Positions 1-7,603 of a DNA stretch of 64,000 bases are shown piece by piece. The DNA comes from a candidate division KSB1 bacterium. GTDB taxonomy: Bacteria > Zhuqueibacterota > Zhuqueibacteria > Thermofontimicrobiales > Thermofontimicrobiaceae. Made by a program: the position numbers and the translations under genes. Location of the stretch: contig JAPDPQ010000012.1 in NCBI GenBank assembly GCA_034506395.1, positions 1 through 64,000 on the forward strand, read 5' to 3'. The notes under the pieces were generated by a model that ran no database searches, had not been told where the DNA came from, and saw only the letters and a program-made list of their open reading frames with translations. Numbering within the stretch: position 1 is the first letter of the stretch; every line of letters begins with the position of its first letter.

Positions 1-1615
1 CATCGCCAGGGGTGGCAATGAGCCGAGGCTTGTTGGGCGCTACGGCAAAGCGATAATCGCTGTCGTAGATGCTCTGGACCGTCCGTTTGCGCCGTGCCAG
101 GGTCTCCAGGTCATCGGCAAATAACAGGGCCATAGAATAATTTTCGGTCTGTCCTGCCTTGAGTCTGATCGGGCCTGAGGCGAAGAACATCCCCAGATTG
201 CCACCGACCAGAGGCGAGGGCGGTGCTTCCTCTGGATTTCGGGAGCGTCGGAAAACATTCCAATTTTGTTCGTCATTGGTCAATTCATAGTAGTGCACAT
301 TGAAAATCTCGAAACCTGTGAGGCCGATTTGGTCCGACTCGTCCTTATCGGTCTTGCCGAAATTGGGTTCGCCAGGCAGATTGCCTCGTCCCAGGGTCGG
401 CTTGCCATCGCCTTCGCCATCGTCAGGGCCATCATAACCTGCATCGTACGGCCCCAGGCCATCCTCGCCGACATCGTCATTGAGTGGTTCGCCTGGATCC
501 CAGTGGCCATTGTCATTGACATCGGTAAACGAGCGCCAATCGCCATCCTCATCCCCAGACCAGTGGGGCGCTGGCTCACGGCCAAAATGCTTTCTGAAAT
601 TATCGACATCAACGATCCCGTAGGGGTACTGATCGAGCCAGACGCCAGCGGGATTGATCCGACTTTCATCGATGAGGCCGTCGGCATCATTGTCACGACC
701 GTCGTAGGTGATGCCAGGGCTTTCCAGGAATGCGAAGCCACCAACGCCCACCTTCCAGCCCCGATAGCCTTTGTAGTCGTTATCCCAGGCATAGGCGATG
801 TCCAGATCCAGATCGTAAGAACCCGCATCGTCCATATTGTCCATGTCCTCGCCTGGTAGATCGCCCATGCCCCAGTCCGTATAAAACGCAAAGTAAACGC
901 TATCGTAATCGGTTTTGCCTTCATTGGTGATGAAATAGAGGGCAAAAATGGCATCCCGAGCCAGCACCTGGGCCCATTGGAAATATCGGGCGGCGACTTC
1001 CAGTCCCACGCCACGACGGGATGTATCGGTGGGATCGGGGTAGAAATCCCATTCCAGATCGAGATCATCATCGAACACGAAATAGGTCTCCAGTTCGGCC
1101 TGGGTTTTGCCCTTGCCGAACCAGCCGTTCCAGTAGCCATCCCAGGATGGGGGTTTGTCGGGCCAACGCAGCGGCCAGGTGCGTGGGTCGTCGCTCATGG
1201 CAGGAGAATCCGATCCCTCACTGAAATATCCTGGCAGCGGGGCCCAGCCCCAGAGCTCACTGGGCCTGGCGGGATTGTAATCCACAAATTCACGGTACTG
1301 GGTCTCCATTGGGTGGATGCGCTTGCCACTGCGATCATTGGTCGCCACGCAGACGATCAGCGCTACACCATCCTGGTACTCATGTCCCGTGCCCTGGGGC
1401 CATTCGCACGAGGGGCTCCAGGGATGCTCGGCGATCTCGCCCCAATTCTTGAAGCGAGTGGCAATCCGATTGCCATCCATGATACCAGTGCGCAGCTTGG
1501 AAAGATCACCTGTATTGGGATCAGGCACTCGCTGCTGAATCCCCTCCTGAGAAAACAACAGCGTGGGAACGGCGATGATTGAGAGTAGTATCAGCAGGAA
1601 AATTTTCTTGTTCAT
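1..1615 (-). CDS. Secreted protein, 3' end missing (runs off the window)
   Basis: The frame stays open from an ATG at 1615 to the left window edge (538 codons), so the C-terminus is lost. It begins with a signal peptide (MNKKIFLLILLSIIAVPTLLF, cleavage near SQE at residues 22-24). The mature part is rich in Trp, Asp and Gly and holds Asp-rich stretches such as DGRDNDADGLIDE and DVNDNGHWDPGEP, which resemble calcium-binding thrombospondin type-3 or dockerin-like loops. The last residues seen (PNKPRLIATPGD) look like the start of a fibronectin/Ig-like module, which in FCB secreted proteins usually precedes a C-terminal sorting domain. It lies downstream of the TonB receptor in the same direction, with a repeat cluster between them, so joint export or surface assembly is possible. 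The exact function is unknown. The gene call is strong because translation is coherent throughout, while the other frames give low-complexity products. Confidence 0.85.
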   Translation of the reverse strand, partial: MNKKIFLLILLSIIAVPTLLFSQEGIQQRVPDPNTGDLSKLRTGIMDGNRIATRFKNWGEIAEHPWSPSCEWPQGTGHEYQDGVALIVCVATNDRSGKRIHPMETQYREFVDYNPARPSELWGWAPLPGYFSEGSDSPAMSDDPRTWPLRWPDKPPSWDGYWNGWFGKGKTQAELETYFVFDDDLDLEWDFYPDPTDTSRRGVGLEVAARYFQWAQVLARDAIFALYFITNEGKTDYDSVYFAFYTDWGMGDLPGEDMDNMDDAGSYDLDLDIAYAWDNDYKGYRGWKVGVGGFAFLESPGITYDGRDNDADGLIDESRINPAGVWLDQYPYGIVDVDNFRKHFGREPAPHWSGDEDGDWRSFTDVNDNGHWDPGEPLNDDVGEDGLGPYDAGYDGPDDGEGDGKPTLGRGNLPGEPNFGKTDKDESDQIGLTGFEIFNVHYYELTNDEQNWNVFRRSRNPEEAPPSPLVGGNLGMFFASGPIRLKAGQTENYSMALLFADDLETLARRKRTVQSIYDSDYRFAVAPNKPRLIATPGD

Positions 1616-1654
1616 TATTCGACCTCAATTTTTAATCTGAATCTGTTTTGGCCT

Positions 1655-2188
1655 GTCATTCCTGCGAATGCAGGAATCCTTGGGATTAATCACATTAATC
1701 ATGGGGTGCCTGCATACGCAGGCATGACATTTTCTCCTCTGTCATTCCTGCGAAAGCAGGAATCCTTTTATTGATGAAGTTAAGGCGTTAGCCTTTTAAT
1801 CACACAGCGAATCCAGGAATCCCTTTGCTTGTCATTCCTGCGGATGCAGGAATCCTTGGCTTATGCCCAGTCTAAAACCTAATGAGACCCCTGCATGCGC
1901 AGGGGTGACATTGAATTTCGCCCCTGTGTCATTCCTGCAAATGCAGGAATCTCTATGTTGAATCCCACTCGTCTTGGGATGCCTGCATGCGCAGGCATGA
2001 CAGTGAATTACGCCCCTGTGTCATTCCTGCGGATGCAGGAATCTCTTGTGTTAAGTCGCACTCGTCATGGGGTGCCTGCCTTCGCAGGCATGACAGTGAA
2101 TTACGCCCCTGTGTCATTCCTGCGGATGCAGGAATCTCTTGTGTTGAGTCGCACTCGTCATGGGGTGCCTGCCTTCGCAGGCATGACA
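1655..2188. repeat. Cluster of palindromic hairpin repeats (composite MITE-like units)
   Basis: The stretch consists of short perfect palindromes in three related families. Family 1 is ATTCCTGCNNNNGCAGGAAT (for example at 1658, 1744, 1834, 1931, 2023, 2116). Family 2 is TGCCTGCNNNNGCAGGCA (1707, about 1980, 2073, 2166). Family 3 is ACCCCTGCATGCGCAGGGGT (1887). The stems are constant and the four loop bases vary. Families 1 and 2 are paired with about 27 bases between them, so the pair ends in an imperfect inverted repeat GTCATTCCTGC/GCAGGCATGAC. From 1931 onward three units follow each other at 92-93 bp. Translation gives only repeat-type peptides, so no gene is called. The cluster separates the TonB receptor from the secreted-protein gene downstream. 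Confidence 0.9.
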
Positions 2189-2285
2189 TTCGCTTTTTTA
2201 TCATTCAAAATATCAACGCAAAACTTCGCACAGCAAAAGTCATTTAATGTATTCCATCCTGCAACATCCTGTTCATCCTGTCAAT

Positions 2286-4979
2286 TTAAAAGCCCACTGT
2301 CAGCCCAACTTGAACCTCCCTGGGGCTGGAATAGAAATCGGGCCTGATGAAATAGTCTTCCAGGGAATTGATGCCACGAGGCTGCAGATAGCCCATGTGA
2401 TATGGCGTAAGAGAGTAGCCTGCCCGACCCGTATCGGGAAATACATCCCGCTCGTTCAGCCGATCGAATAGATTGAAAATTCGGGCAAACAGCGAATAGC
2501 TCAAACGCCCGAGTTTGAAATTTTTGATAAGATACATATCGAAGGTATAGATCAATGGCCGTCGGGCATTATTTTCGATGTAAGCACCAGTCCCCCAGAC
2601 GGAAGTGTATGGGAATCCCGTAGCCAATCGGCCAATCAGACTCACATTGTAGCTGCTCGGATCGCCGATGGTGAGCGTGGCGTTGATCTGATGCTGTCGA
2701 TCCCAATCCAGCGGTCGCATCTGTTTCAATGTCTCCAATCCCGACAGCGTGTTCAAATAAGCATCGTTGGGATCCGAGGCATTGCCTTTGGCGACCTGGT
2801 AGGTATAATCCACCGAAGCGCCCACACCCGTGATGCCAGCGGTCTGCCGTTTTTCGAGCGAGACAGTGATGCCTTTCACATTGGCATAGTCCCGATTGAT
2901 ATAACGAGCGTAATAGCCACCAGTGAACAATCGCAGCACCTCTGTGCCCAGGAGATTGCGGATATCTTTTCGATAGGCCGTGACATCCAGGGCAAACTGG
3001 TCTGAGAGCTGCTGCTGCAGTCCAATTTCGTAAATTACGGTCTTCTGCGGTTTGAGCGAGGCATTGCCCAGCGTGTTCAACGTGCTATTAGGCGGCGGCG
3101 AAACTGTGCTTTGCAGCAGAAATAGCTCGAACTCGGGATTCACGTAAAGATAATCCAGGTTCGGCGTCTGGAAGAAATGGCCATACGACACGTGGATTAC
3201 GCCACGGCTGGTGATGGGGTACGCCAAGCCGAAGCGGGGGCTGAATTGCGCCGAAGCATTCGCTCGCTTTTTCGCTGAGGCAGTGGGATTGGAATAATCC
3301 AGCGGCACTTCGCCATCAGGATTGAAATAATCGAATCGCACTCCAGCATTGACAATCAGATCCGTGAATTCCATCTTGTCCTGGATATAGGCGGAGAATT
3401 CAGTGGGATAATGTGTGTACCGATTATTGTTAAAAGCTGATGGCGGGGGAATTCGCTCGGCGCCATCGGTAATCACCTCAAATTCGTGCAACCAGAGTCG
3501 ATGCCGTTTCGCTTCCACTCCCAATTTGAATTGATGGCTATTGGTCACCTGGCTGGTGATATCGAATTTGCTCAATAACGTATTGGTGCTTCTTCGAAAA
3601 TTCCACATCTGCATTCCGCCGCTCAGGAAGGCATTAGCGCCAGCATCTTGCAACCTTCGCAGCGACACGTAGCGAGGATCGAATGGATCTTCATAGACGT
3701 ACTGTTTGTATTTTGTCAGAAAGTAGTTCGTTTTCACTGTGAAAAAGGTCCGCTGGCTCAGCACATGGGTCCAGATCAGATTGTTATTGAACCCGTTATT
3801 AAAGCGTTTGTAATCGCCATCAGGATTCAGTCGGAAGCGATGGTCGTAGTTTTTATAAAATTGATCTTGAACCAGCAGTTCGTAGCTCAGTTTATCAGAT
3901 GGCGAGAAAGTATAAGTCAATTTCATTAATCCCGTGACTCGTTTTTCGGGATTCATGGGCACAGGTTTCGCTTTGTTGATCAAATCCTGGGCAATTTCCT
4001 TGGAGTAATTGTAAACCTGCCCTTGGGACATAATTTTCCAATCAGATGAATTTGGCGCCGAAAAATCGGATTGATCCGATGGGACAAACACTTTTTTGCC
4101 ATAAATATAGCCGTCGGTATCGAACCAGCGGCCATTGATATAAAACGATAATTTGTCTTTCATGCCAGGAACAGGTCCACTAAGGCTCGCTTCAAAATTG
4201 TAGGTAGGATTTAATTTGTCAATGTTCCAGAAAATGTTTTTGTGGTCGCTGAGGTAATCTCCCAGGTAGGTGGAAAATTCGCCCGAGTAATTTTTCCCTC
4301 CCTCTTTGGTGACGATATTCACCACACCCGACATGGCTTGACCATATTCGGCATTAAATGTCCCGCTGATCACTTCCAGTTCGGCGATGGCGCTATTTTC
4401 CACTTGAAAGGCATAGGTGCCAGAATAGGCGTCATTCACGGGGATGCCGTCGATCATGTACATTACTTCGCCTGCACGGCCACCCCGAAAATGCCCTTCC
4501 ACCACGCCCGCTTGCAGATTGACCACGTCAGCGAAGTGATCCACGGGCAGCCTGGCGATCGTTTCGGAGCCGACGACAGCCGAGGTCGACGTCAGGTCCA
4601 TCTGAATGAGCGGCCGCTCAGCCACGACGGTCACCTCTTCGCCGACATCCAGAATGGTGGTGGTCAGCTCGATTTCCAATTTGGTGGTGAGATCGACCGA
4701 GACTTTGACATTTTCATAGCGGAAATTGCTATAGCCGATCATCATCGCTCGAACGGTATAAATGCCTGGCGGCACCATGAGGATGATGAAATTGCCATTG
4801 GCATCGGTGGCAGCGCCCAGCGTCGTCCCCTCGATGATGACGTTCACCCCAGGCAAGCCCTGGCGGGTCTCCTTATCGATCACCCGCCCCGCAATTTTAC
4901 CTGTGGTCCCACCATAGGCGAGAAGCGGCAATAGAGCGGCGAGGATCAGGATTAGAAAGATCAATTTATGGTTTCCCAT
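2286..4979 (-). CDS. TonB-dependent outer-membrane receptor with carboxypeptidase-regulatory N-domain
   Basis: An 897-residue outer-membrane transporter, expected to use the proton motive force through TonB/ExbBD to import a large ligand (substrate unknown). A signal peptide covers about residues 1-22. Residues 24-105 form a CarbopepD_reg-like beta-sandwich (GKIAGRVIDKETRQGLPGVN, DANGNF, PPGIYTVRA), as in SusC-type and other FCB receptors. The plug follows (about 115-230), with MYMIDGIPVNDAY and NAEYGQAMSGVVNIVTKEGG. A 22-stranded-type barrel fills the rest and ends in Phe (VGLTVGF), the usual barrel C-terminal signature. No SusD-like partner lies beside it; the neighbours are secreted proteins. 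The ATG has an AAAGGA ribosome site overlapped by a small inverted repeat. Family assignment is firm; the ligand cannot be read from sequence. Confidence 0.93.
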   Translation of the reverse strand: MGNHKLIFLILILAALLPLLAYGGTTGKIAGRVIDKETRQGLPGVNVIIEGTTLGAATDANGNFIILMVPPGIYTVRAMMIGYSNFRYENVKVSVDLTTKLEIELTTTILDVGEEVTVVAERPLIQMDLTSTSAVVGSETIARLPVDHFADVVNLQAGVVEGHFRGGRAGEVMYMIDGIPVNDAYSGTYAFQVENSAIAELEVISGTFNAEYGQAMSGVVNIVTKEGGKNYSGEFSTYLGDYLSDHKNIFWNIDKLNPTYNFEASLSGPVPGMKDKLSFYINGRWFDTDGYIYGKKVFVPSDQSDFSAPNSSDWKIMSQGQVYNYSKEIAQDLINKAKPVPMNPEKRVTGLMKLTYTFSPSDKLSYELLVQDQFYKNYDHRFRLNPDGDYKRFNNGFNNNLIWTHVLSQRTFFTVKTNYFLTKYKQYVYEDPFDPRYVSLRRLQDAGANAFLSGGMQMWNFRRSTNTLLSKFDITSQVTNSHQFKLGVEAKRHRLWLHEFEVITDGAERIPPPSAFNNNRYTHYPTEFSAYIQDKMEFTDLIVNAGVRFDYFNPDGEVPLDYSNPTASAKKRANASAQFSPRFGLAYPITSRGVIHVSYGHFFQTPNLDYLYVNPEFELFLLQSTVSPPPNSTLNTLGNASLKPQKTVIYEIGLQQQLSDQFALDVTAYRKDIRNLLGTEVLRLFTGGYYARYINRDYANVKGITVSLEKRQTAGITGVGASVDYTYQVAKGNASDPNDAYLNTLSGLETLKQMRPLDWDRQHQINATLTIGDPSSYNVSLIGRLATGFPYTSVWGTGAYIENNARRPLIYTFDMYLIKNFKLGRLSYSLFARIFNLFDRLNERDVFPDTGRAGYSLTPYHMGYLQPRGINSLEDYFIRPDFYSSPREVQVGLTVGF

Positions 4980-4989
4980 TCTGATATCC

Positions 4990-5013
4990 TTTCTCAGTTT
5001 GGTGAATGAGAAA
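4990..5013 (-). promoter_or_regulatory. Inverted repeat overlapping the ribosome site of the TonB receptor
   Basis: TTTCTCA (4990-4996) and TGAGAAA (5007-5013) form a 7-bp inverted repeat with a 10-base loop. In the mRNA of the receptor the proximal arm includes the AAAGG of the ribosome binding site, about 10 bases before the ATG at 4979. Such a hairpin could limit translation. It is short, so it may be chance. Confidence 0.3.
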
Positions 5014-5072
5014 TGATGAACAGATTACTGAACTTTTTTGGCGATCTATATAAACCTTTAAAAGGCGATATT

Positions 5073-5578
5073 TCATCCGCATGCAGGAATCTCGTTCCCT
5101 GTCATTCCTGCGGATGCAGGAATCCCTTTGTGAAATCCCGCTTATCTTGGGGTGCCTGCATGCGCAGGCACGACATTTTCTTCTCTGTCATTCCTGCGAA
5201 TGCAGGAGTCTCGTTCCCTGTCATTCCTGCGCATGCAGGAATCTATTTCCCTGTGTCATTCCTGCGAAAGCAGGAATCCTCGGCTTAAGCACAGCCTAAA
5301 ACCTGATGAGACCCCTGCATTCGCAGGGGTGACATTTGGTCCCGTGTCATTCCTGCGCATGCAGGAATCTCGTTCCCTGTCATTCCTGCGGATGCAGGAA
5401 CCTATTTCCCTGTGTCATTCCTGCGAAAGCAGGAATCCTCGGCTTAAGCACAGCCTAAAACCTGATGCGACCCCTGCATTCGCAGGGGTGACATTTGGTC
5501 CCGTGTCATTCCTGCGCATGCAGAAACCCTTGGATTGAAGCCCACCTATCATGGGGTGCCTGCATTCGCAGGTATGAT
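5073..5578. repeat. Second cluster of hairpin repeats, with a 159-bp tandem duplication
   Basis: It has the same palindrome families as the cluster at 1655-2188. Family 1 stems occur around 5104, 5190, 5223, 5258, 5349, 5382 and 5417, with a decayed one at 5508. Family 2 stems occur at about 5155 and 5557, and family 3 (ACCCCTGCATTCGCAGGGGT) at about 5311 and 5471. A block of four stems is duplicated head to tail with a period of exactly 159 bp (5188-5346 and 5347-5505), and a third copy starts at 5506. Within the block the stretch GGCTTAAGCACAGCCTAAAA always links a family 1 stem to a family 3 stem, as it does near 1858-1908 in a diverged form. No gene is present. Confidence 0.9.
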
Positions 5579-5590
5579 ACAATAAATTTA

Positions 5591-5621
5591 CCCTTGCGAA
5601 GGCTACCAGCCCTCGCAAGGG
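5591..5621 (-). terminator. Possible terminator hairpin after the secreted CBM-like gene
   Basis: CCCTTGCGA (5591-5599) pairs perfectly with TCGCAAGGG (5613-5621) around a 13-base loop. It lies 21 bases past the stop of the minus-strand gene ending at 5642 and is followed on that strand by TAAATTTATTGT, a weak U-rich tract. It differs from the neighbouring repeat palindromes. A rho-independent terminator is likely but the tail is imperfect. Confidence 0.5.
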
Positions 5622-5641
5622 TCTTGACGATAAGCATCAAG

Positions 5642-7090
5642 TTATTTCAACAAGGTCACTCGCTTGGCAGTGACAAAATTGCCGCTTCTCAAGGTAATCA
5701 AATAAACACCCGACGATAGAGCAGAGCCATTATCATCCCGAGCATCCCAGCGAATCTCATAATTGCCCGCTGCCTGGGTACCTTCGAACAAAGTTCGGAC
5801 CTTTTTGCCCAGGATGTTGTAAACTTCGATCTGGATGTGGCCCGTTCTTGGTACTGCATATTTAATGGTGGTTTCAGGATTGAACGGGTTGGGATAATTT
5901 TGACCCAGCTCAAATTCATTTGGAATTTCCGCTCGGATGTAATTGCTAGGCTCGAAAATGCCAGTCGGCAACGCTTCGATCGGCTCGATGGCGAAATCAT
6001 CATACCAGACTTTGCCCACAGGGTAGGAAGTGAATCGAGCTCGACAAGAGACGCCTGTGGCATCATCGGGAGATTTGGCGATGACCGTGTACAGCCGCCA
6101 ATCGCCCGCCGCCTCTCGCTGATCAAAATAGTAGAACTGATCGCCACCCGTCAAATCCCAGCTCTGCTGGATATTGCCCTTGTGGAAGAAGAAGCACATG
6201 CCCAGTCGATCATCCAGCCGATCGGGCATGACATTGGACGCCACAAACTTGGGATCGGTATTGACGCTGTCCCATTTGGCCCAAACGCTGATCTTGTACC
6301 AGGTGTTGGGCTCAGCAGGCACTGGCTCCGAATAGAATACCATCTCATCGGAATTGTTGTCCCACTCGTGCAGCAAGGCCGACCATTCGCCACTGTGAGC
6401 CTCGCCTTTGACCGTGTTGGAATAACCTTCTGTCGGACCAGCGTGCCACTCCATCCAGCCCAAAGGCACTTCCATGTCGCTGTTGAACGGCCACATGGTC
6501 CAGGGATCAGAACCGCAGCCCACATCGTCGAACCAGACCGTCCCTGTGGCCTTCTTGCCAAATTGCAGCGTGATGTACATCTCATCAGGATTATTGCCTG
6601 GCGGCAGAACCAATGCGCCCGTGTATTCGGTCCAATCGGTGTTGGCCGTGCTCTGATCGACCTCTAAAAACGCCTCGCCCAACAGCGCTCCACCACTGAA
6701 AAATGAGAACAATGCCCCAATGCGCTCATCATCCGAAGCAGGGTTGGTGTTCACGCCCTGGGTCTTGGCCCAGAAACTGATGGCATAGGTGAGATTGGCC
6801 TTGGCGCTGTTCCAGTACAAATTGGCATTGTTGGCGCTCTTCCAACCCACCACATTGTCGGCCGCCGCAGTCTTGACGACTTTCAACGAACGACTGCTGT
6901 TGTGGCCATTGGCTAAATCCCAGGTCAACGTGCTACCGCCTGCCCCTTCGTTCAACTTGGTCCAGAAATTGGGCTCTTGAATTTCCAAATCACCGTTGGG
7001 TAACAAATTGGTTTGAGCAATCACATAGGTCATTCCTAAAGTCGCCATCAGGAATGTCATTAAAATGAAGCTCCGTAACCACGATTTCAT
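5642..7090 (-). CDS. Secreted protein with two carbohydrate-binding-like domains and a C-terminal sorting domain
   Basis: A 482-residue protein starting with a signal peptide (cleavage after VIA, about residue 25). Two similar jelly-roll-type modules follow. The first (about 28-190) opens with NLLPNGDLE and ends with GTVWFDDVGCG. The second (about 195-385) ends with GKVWYDDFAIEP. The N-G-D/E opening and W-[FY]-D-D closing are typical of CBM4/9-like carbohydrate-binding modules. Residues about 405-482 form the FCB C-terminal domain: NYPNPFNPETTIKY, GKKVRTL, GNYEIRWDARD, SSGVYLITLRSG. This domain either directs type IX secretion or acts as a FlgD-like Ig fold. No catalytic domain is visible, so a glycan-binding or matrix role is inferred. 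A GGAGGTG ribosome site precedes the ATG. Confidence 0.85.
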   Translation of the reverse strand: MKSWLRSFILMTFLMATLGMTYVIAQTNLLPNGDLEIQEPNFWTKLNEGAGGSTLTWDLANGHNSSRSLKVVKTAAADNVVGWKSANNANLYWNSAKANLTYAISFWAKTQGVNTNPASDDERIGALFSFFSGGALLGEAFLEVDQSTANTDWTEYTGALVLPPGNNPDEMYITLQFGKKATGTVWFDDVGCGSDPWTMWPFNSDMEVPLGWMEWHAGPTEGYSNTVKGEAHSGEWSALLHEWDNNSDEMVFYSEPVPAEPNTWYKISVWAKWDSVNTDPKFVASNVMPDRLDDRLGMCFFFHKGNIQQSWDLTGGDQFYYFDQREAAGDWRLYTVIAKSPDDATGVSCRARFTSYPVGKVWYDDFAIEPIEALPTGIFEPSNYIRAEIPNEFELGQNYPNPFNPETTIKYAVPRTGHIQIEVYNILGKKVRTLFEGTQAAGNYEIRWDARDDNGSALSSGVYLITLRSGNFVTAKRVTLLK

Positions 7091-7167
7091 AATTCACCTC
7101 CAGATTATTTGGTTTGCGGTTTAATGCGGTTAAATTGTGCTGGTAATGCGAGGGATATTTTTTCTGT

Positions 7168-7180
7168 GGATCACCTCCTT
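7168..7180 (-). promoter_or_regulatory. Thirteen-base perfect Shine-Dalgarno complement, 78 bases before the start codon
   Basis: The minus strand reads AAGGAGGTGATCC, which is complementary to the conserved 3' tail of 16S rRNA. It lies about 78 bases upstream of the gene starting at 7090, which has its own GGAGGTG site. No ATG, GTG or TTG lies at the right distance for a leader peptide. It may be a ribosome standby site or a chance match. Confidence 0.3.
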
Positions 7181-7333
7181 GTCAAAATGGATATTCATGT
7201 TTTTGTTCTTTGCATCTGCCCATAGGTTAGCGAGCAGATTGAGCTGCATTGATTTGGTGATCTGTTAGTGCGATTCGAATGATGGTTTTTTCTGCAATAC
7301 TTGGAACTTGACTCAACAATCGGCCAAATGGGA

Positions 7334-7560
7334 TGCCTGCTTTCGGAGGCATGACACTCGATGCACTGTCATTCCTGCGGATGCAGGAATCTACTTTCCT
7401 GTCATTCCTGCGAATGCAGGAATCCTTGTGTTCAATTCCACTCGTTATGAGATGCCCGCATGCGCAGGCATGACAGTTTCGTGTCATTCCTGCGGATGCA
7501 GGAATCTGTTATTTGGGCACAGTACAAAACCTGATGAGCCCCCCTGCCTCTGCTGGGGAG
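7334..7560. repeat. Third cluster of hairpin repeats
   Basis: Family 2 stems (TGCCTGC...GGCA, 7334-7351 and around 7452, both slightly decayed) alternate with family 1 stems ATTCCTGCNNNNGCAGGAAT (around 7371, 7404, 7488). The cluster ends in a degenerate family 3 unit (7520-7560) preceded by ACAAAACCTGATGAG, the same linker as in the other clusters. It lies between the LacI-type regulator gene and the promoter region of the CBM-like gene. No gene is seen. Confidence 0.85.
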
Positions 7561-7603
7561 CAGCGAAATAAGAACATCATCCATTAAATCATCGACCCGA
7601 ATA

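Noticed and set aside
280-1140. Open frame of 286 codons on the minus strand in a different frame from the secreted protein gene
   Set aside because: The product is low-complexity (rich in Ile, Ser, Met, Thr, Trp), while the frame starting at 1615 has a signal peptide and coherent protein sequence across the whole region.
977-1582. Open frames on the plus strand opposite the first secreted protein gene (also 266-859)
   Set aside because: They are antisense shadows with no ribosome site and no recognisable domain.
1895-2347. Open frame of 150 codons on the plus strand, with in-frame repeats of PACAGMT- and RMQESL-type peptides
   Set aside because: It is a translation of the hairpin repeat cluster; the 93-bp period is a multiple of three, so the frame stays open by chance. 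The same peptides arise from the clusters at 5073-5578 and 7334-7560 in several frames.
5073-5578. CRISPR array
   Set aside because: The repeated parts are perfect short palindromes of several families with irregular spacing, and the intervening sequences are themselves conserved. No cas genes are near.
5837-6667. 276-codon plus-strand frame opposite the CBM-like gene
   Set aside because: Antisense to a gene with clear domains, signal peptide and ribosome site.
7165-7185. Remnant of a 16S rRNA gene 3' end (GGATCACCTCCTT on the plus strand)
   Set aside because: The match is limited to the 13-base tail, with no rRNA sequence before it, so it is not an rRNA fragment.
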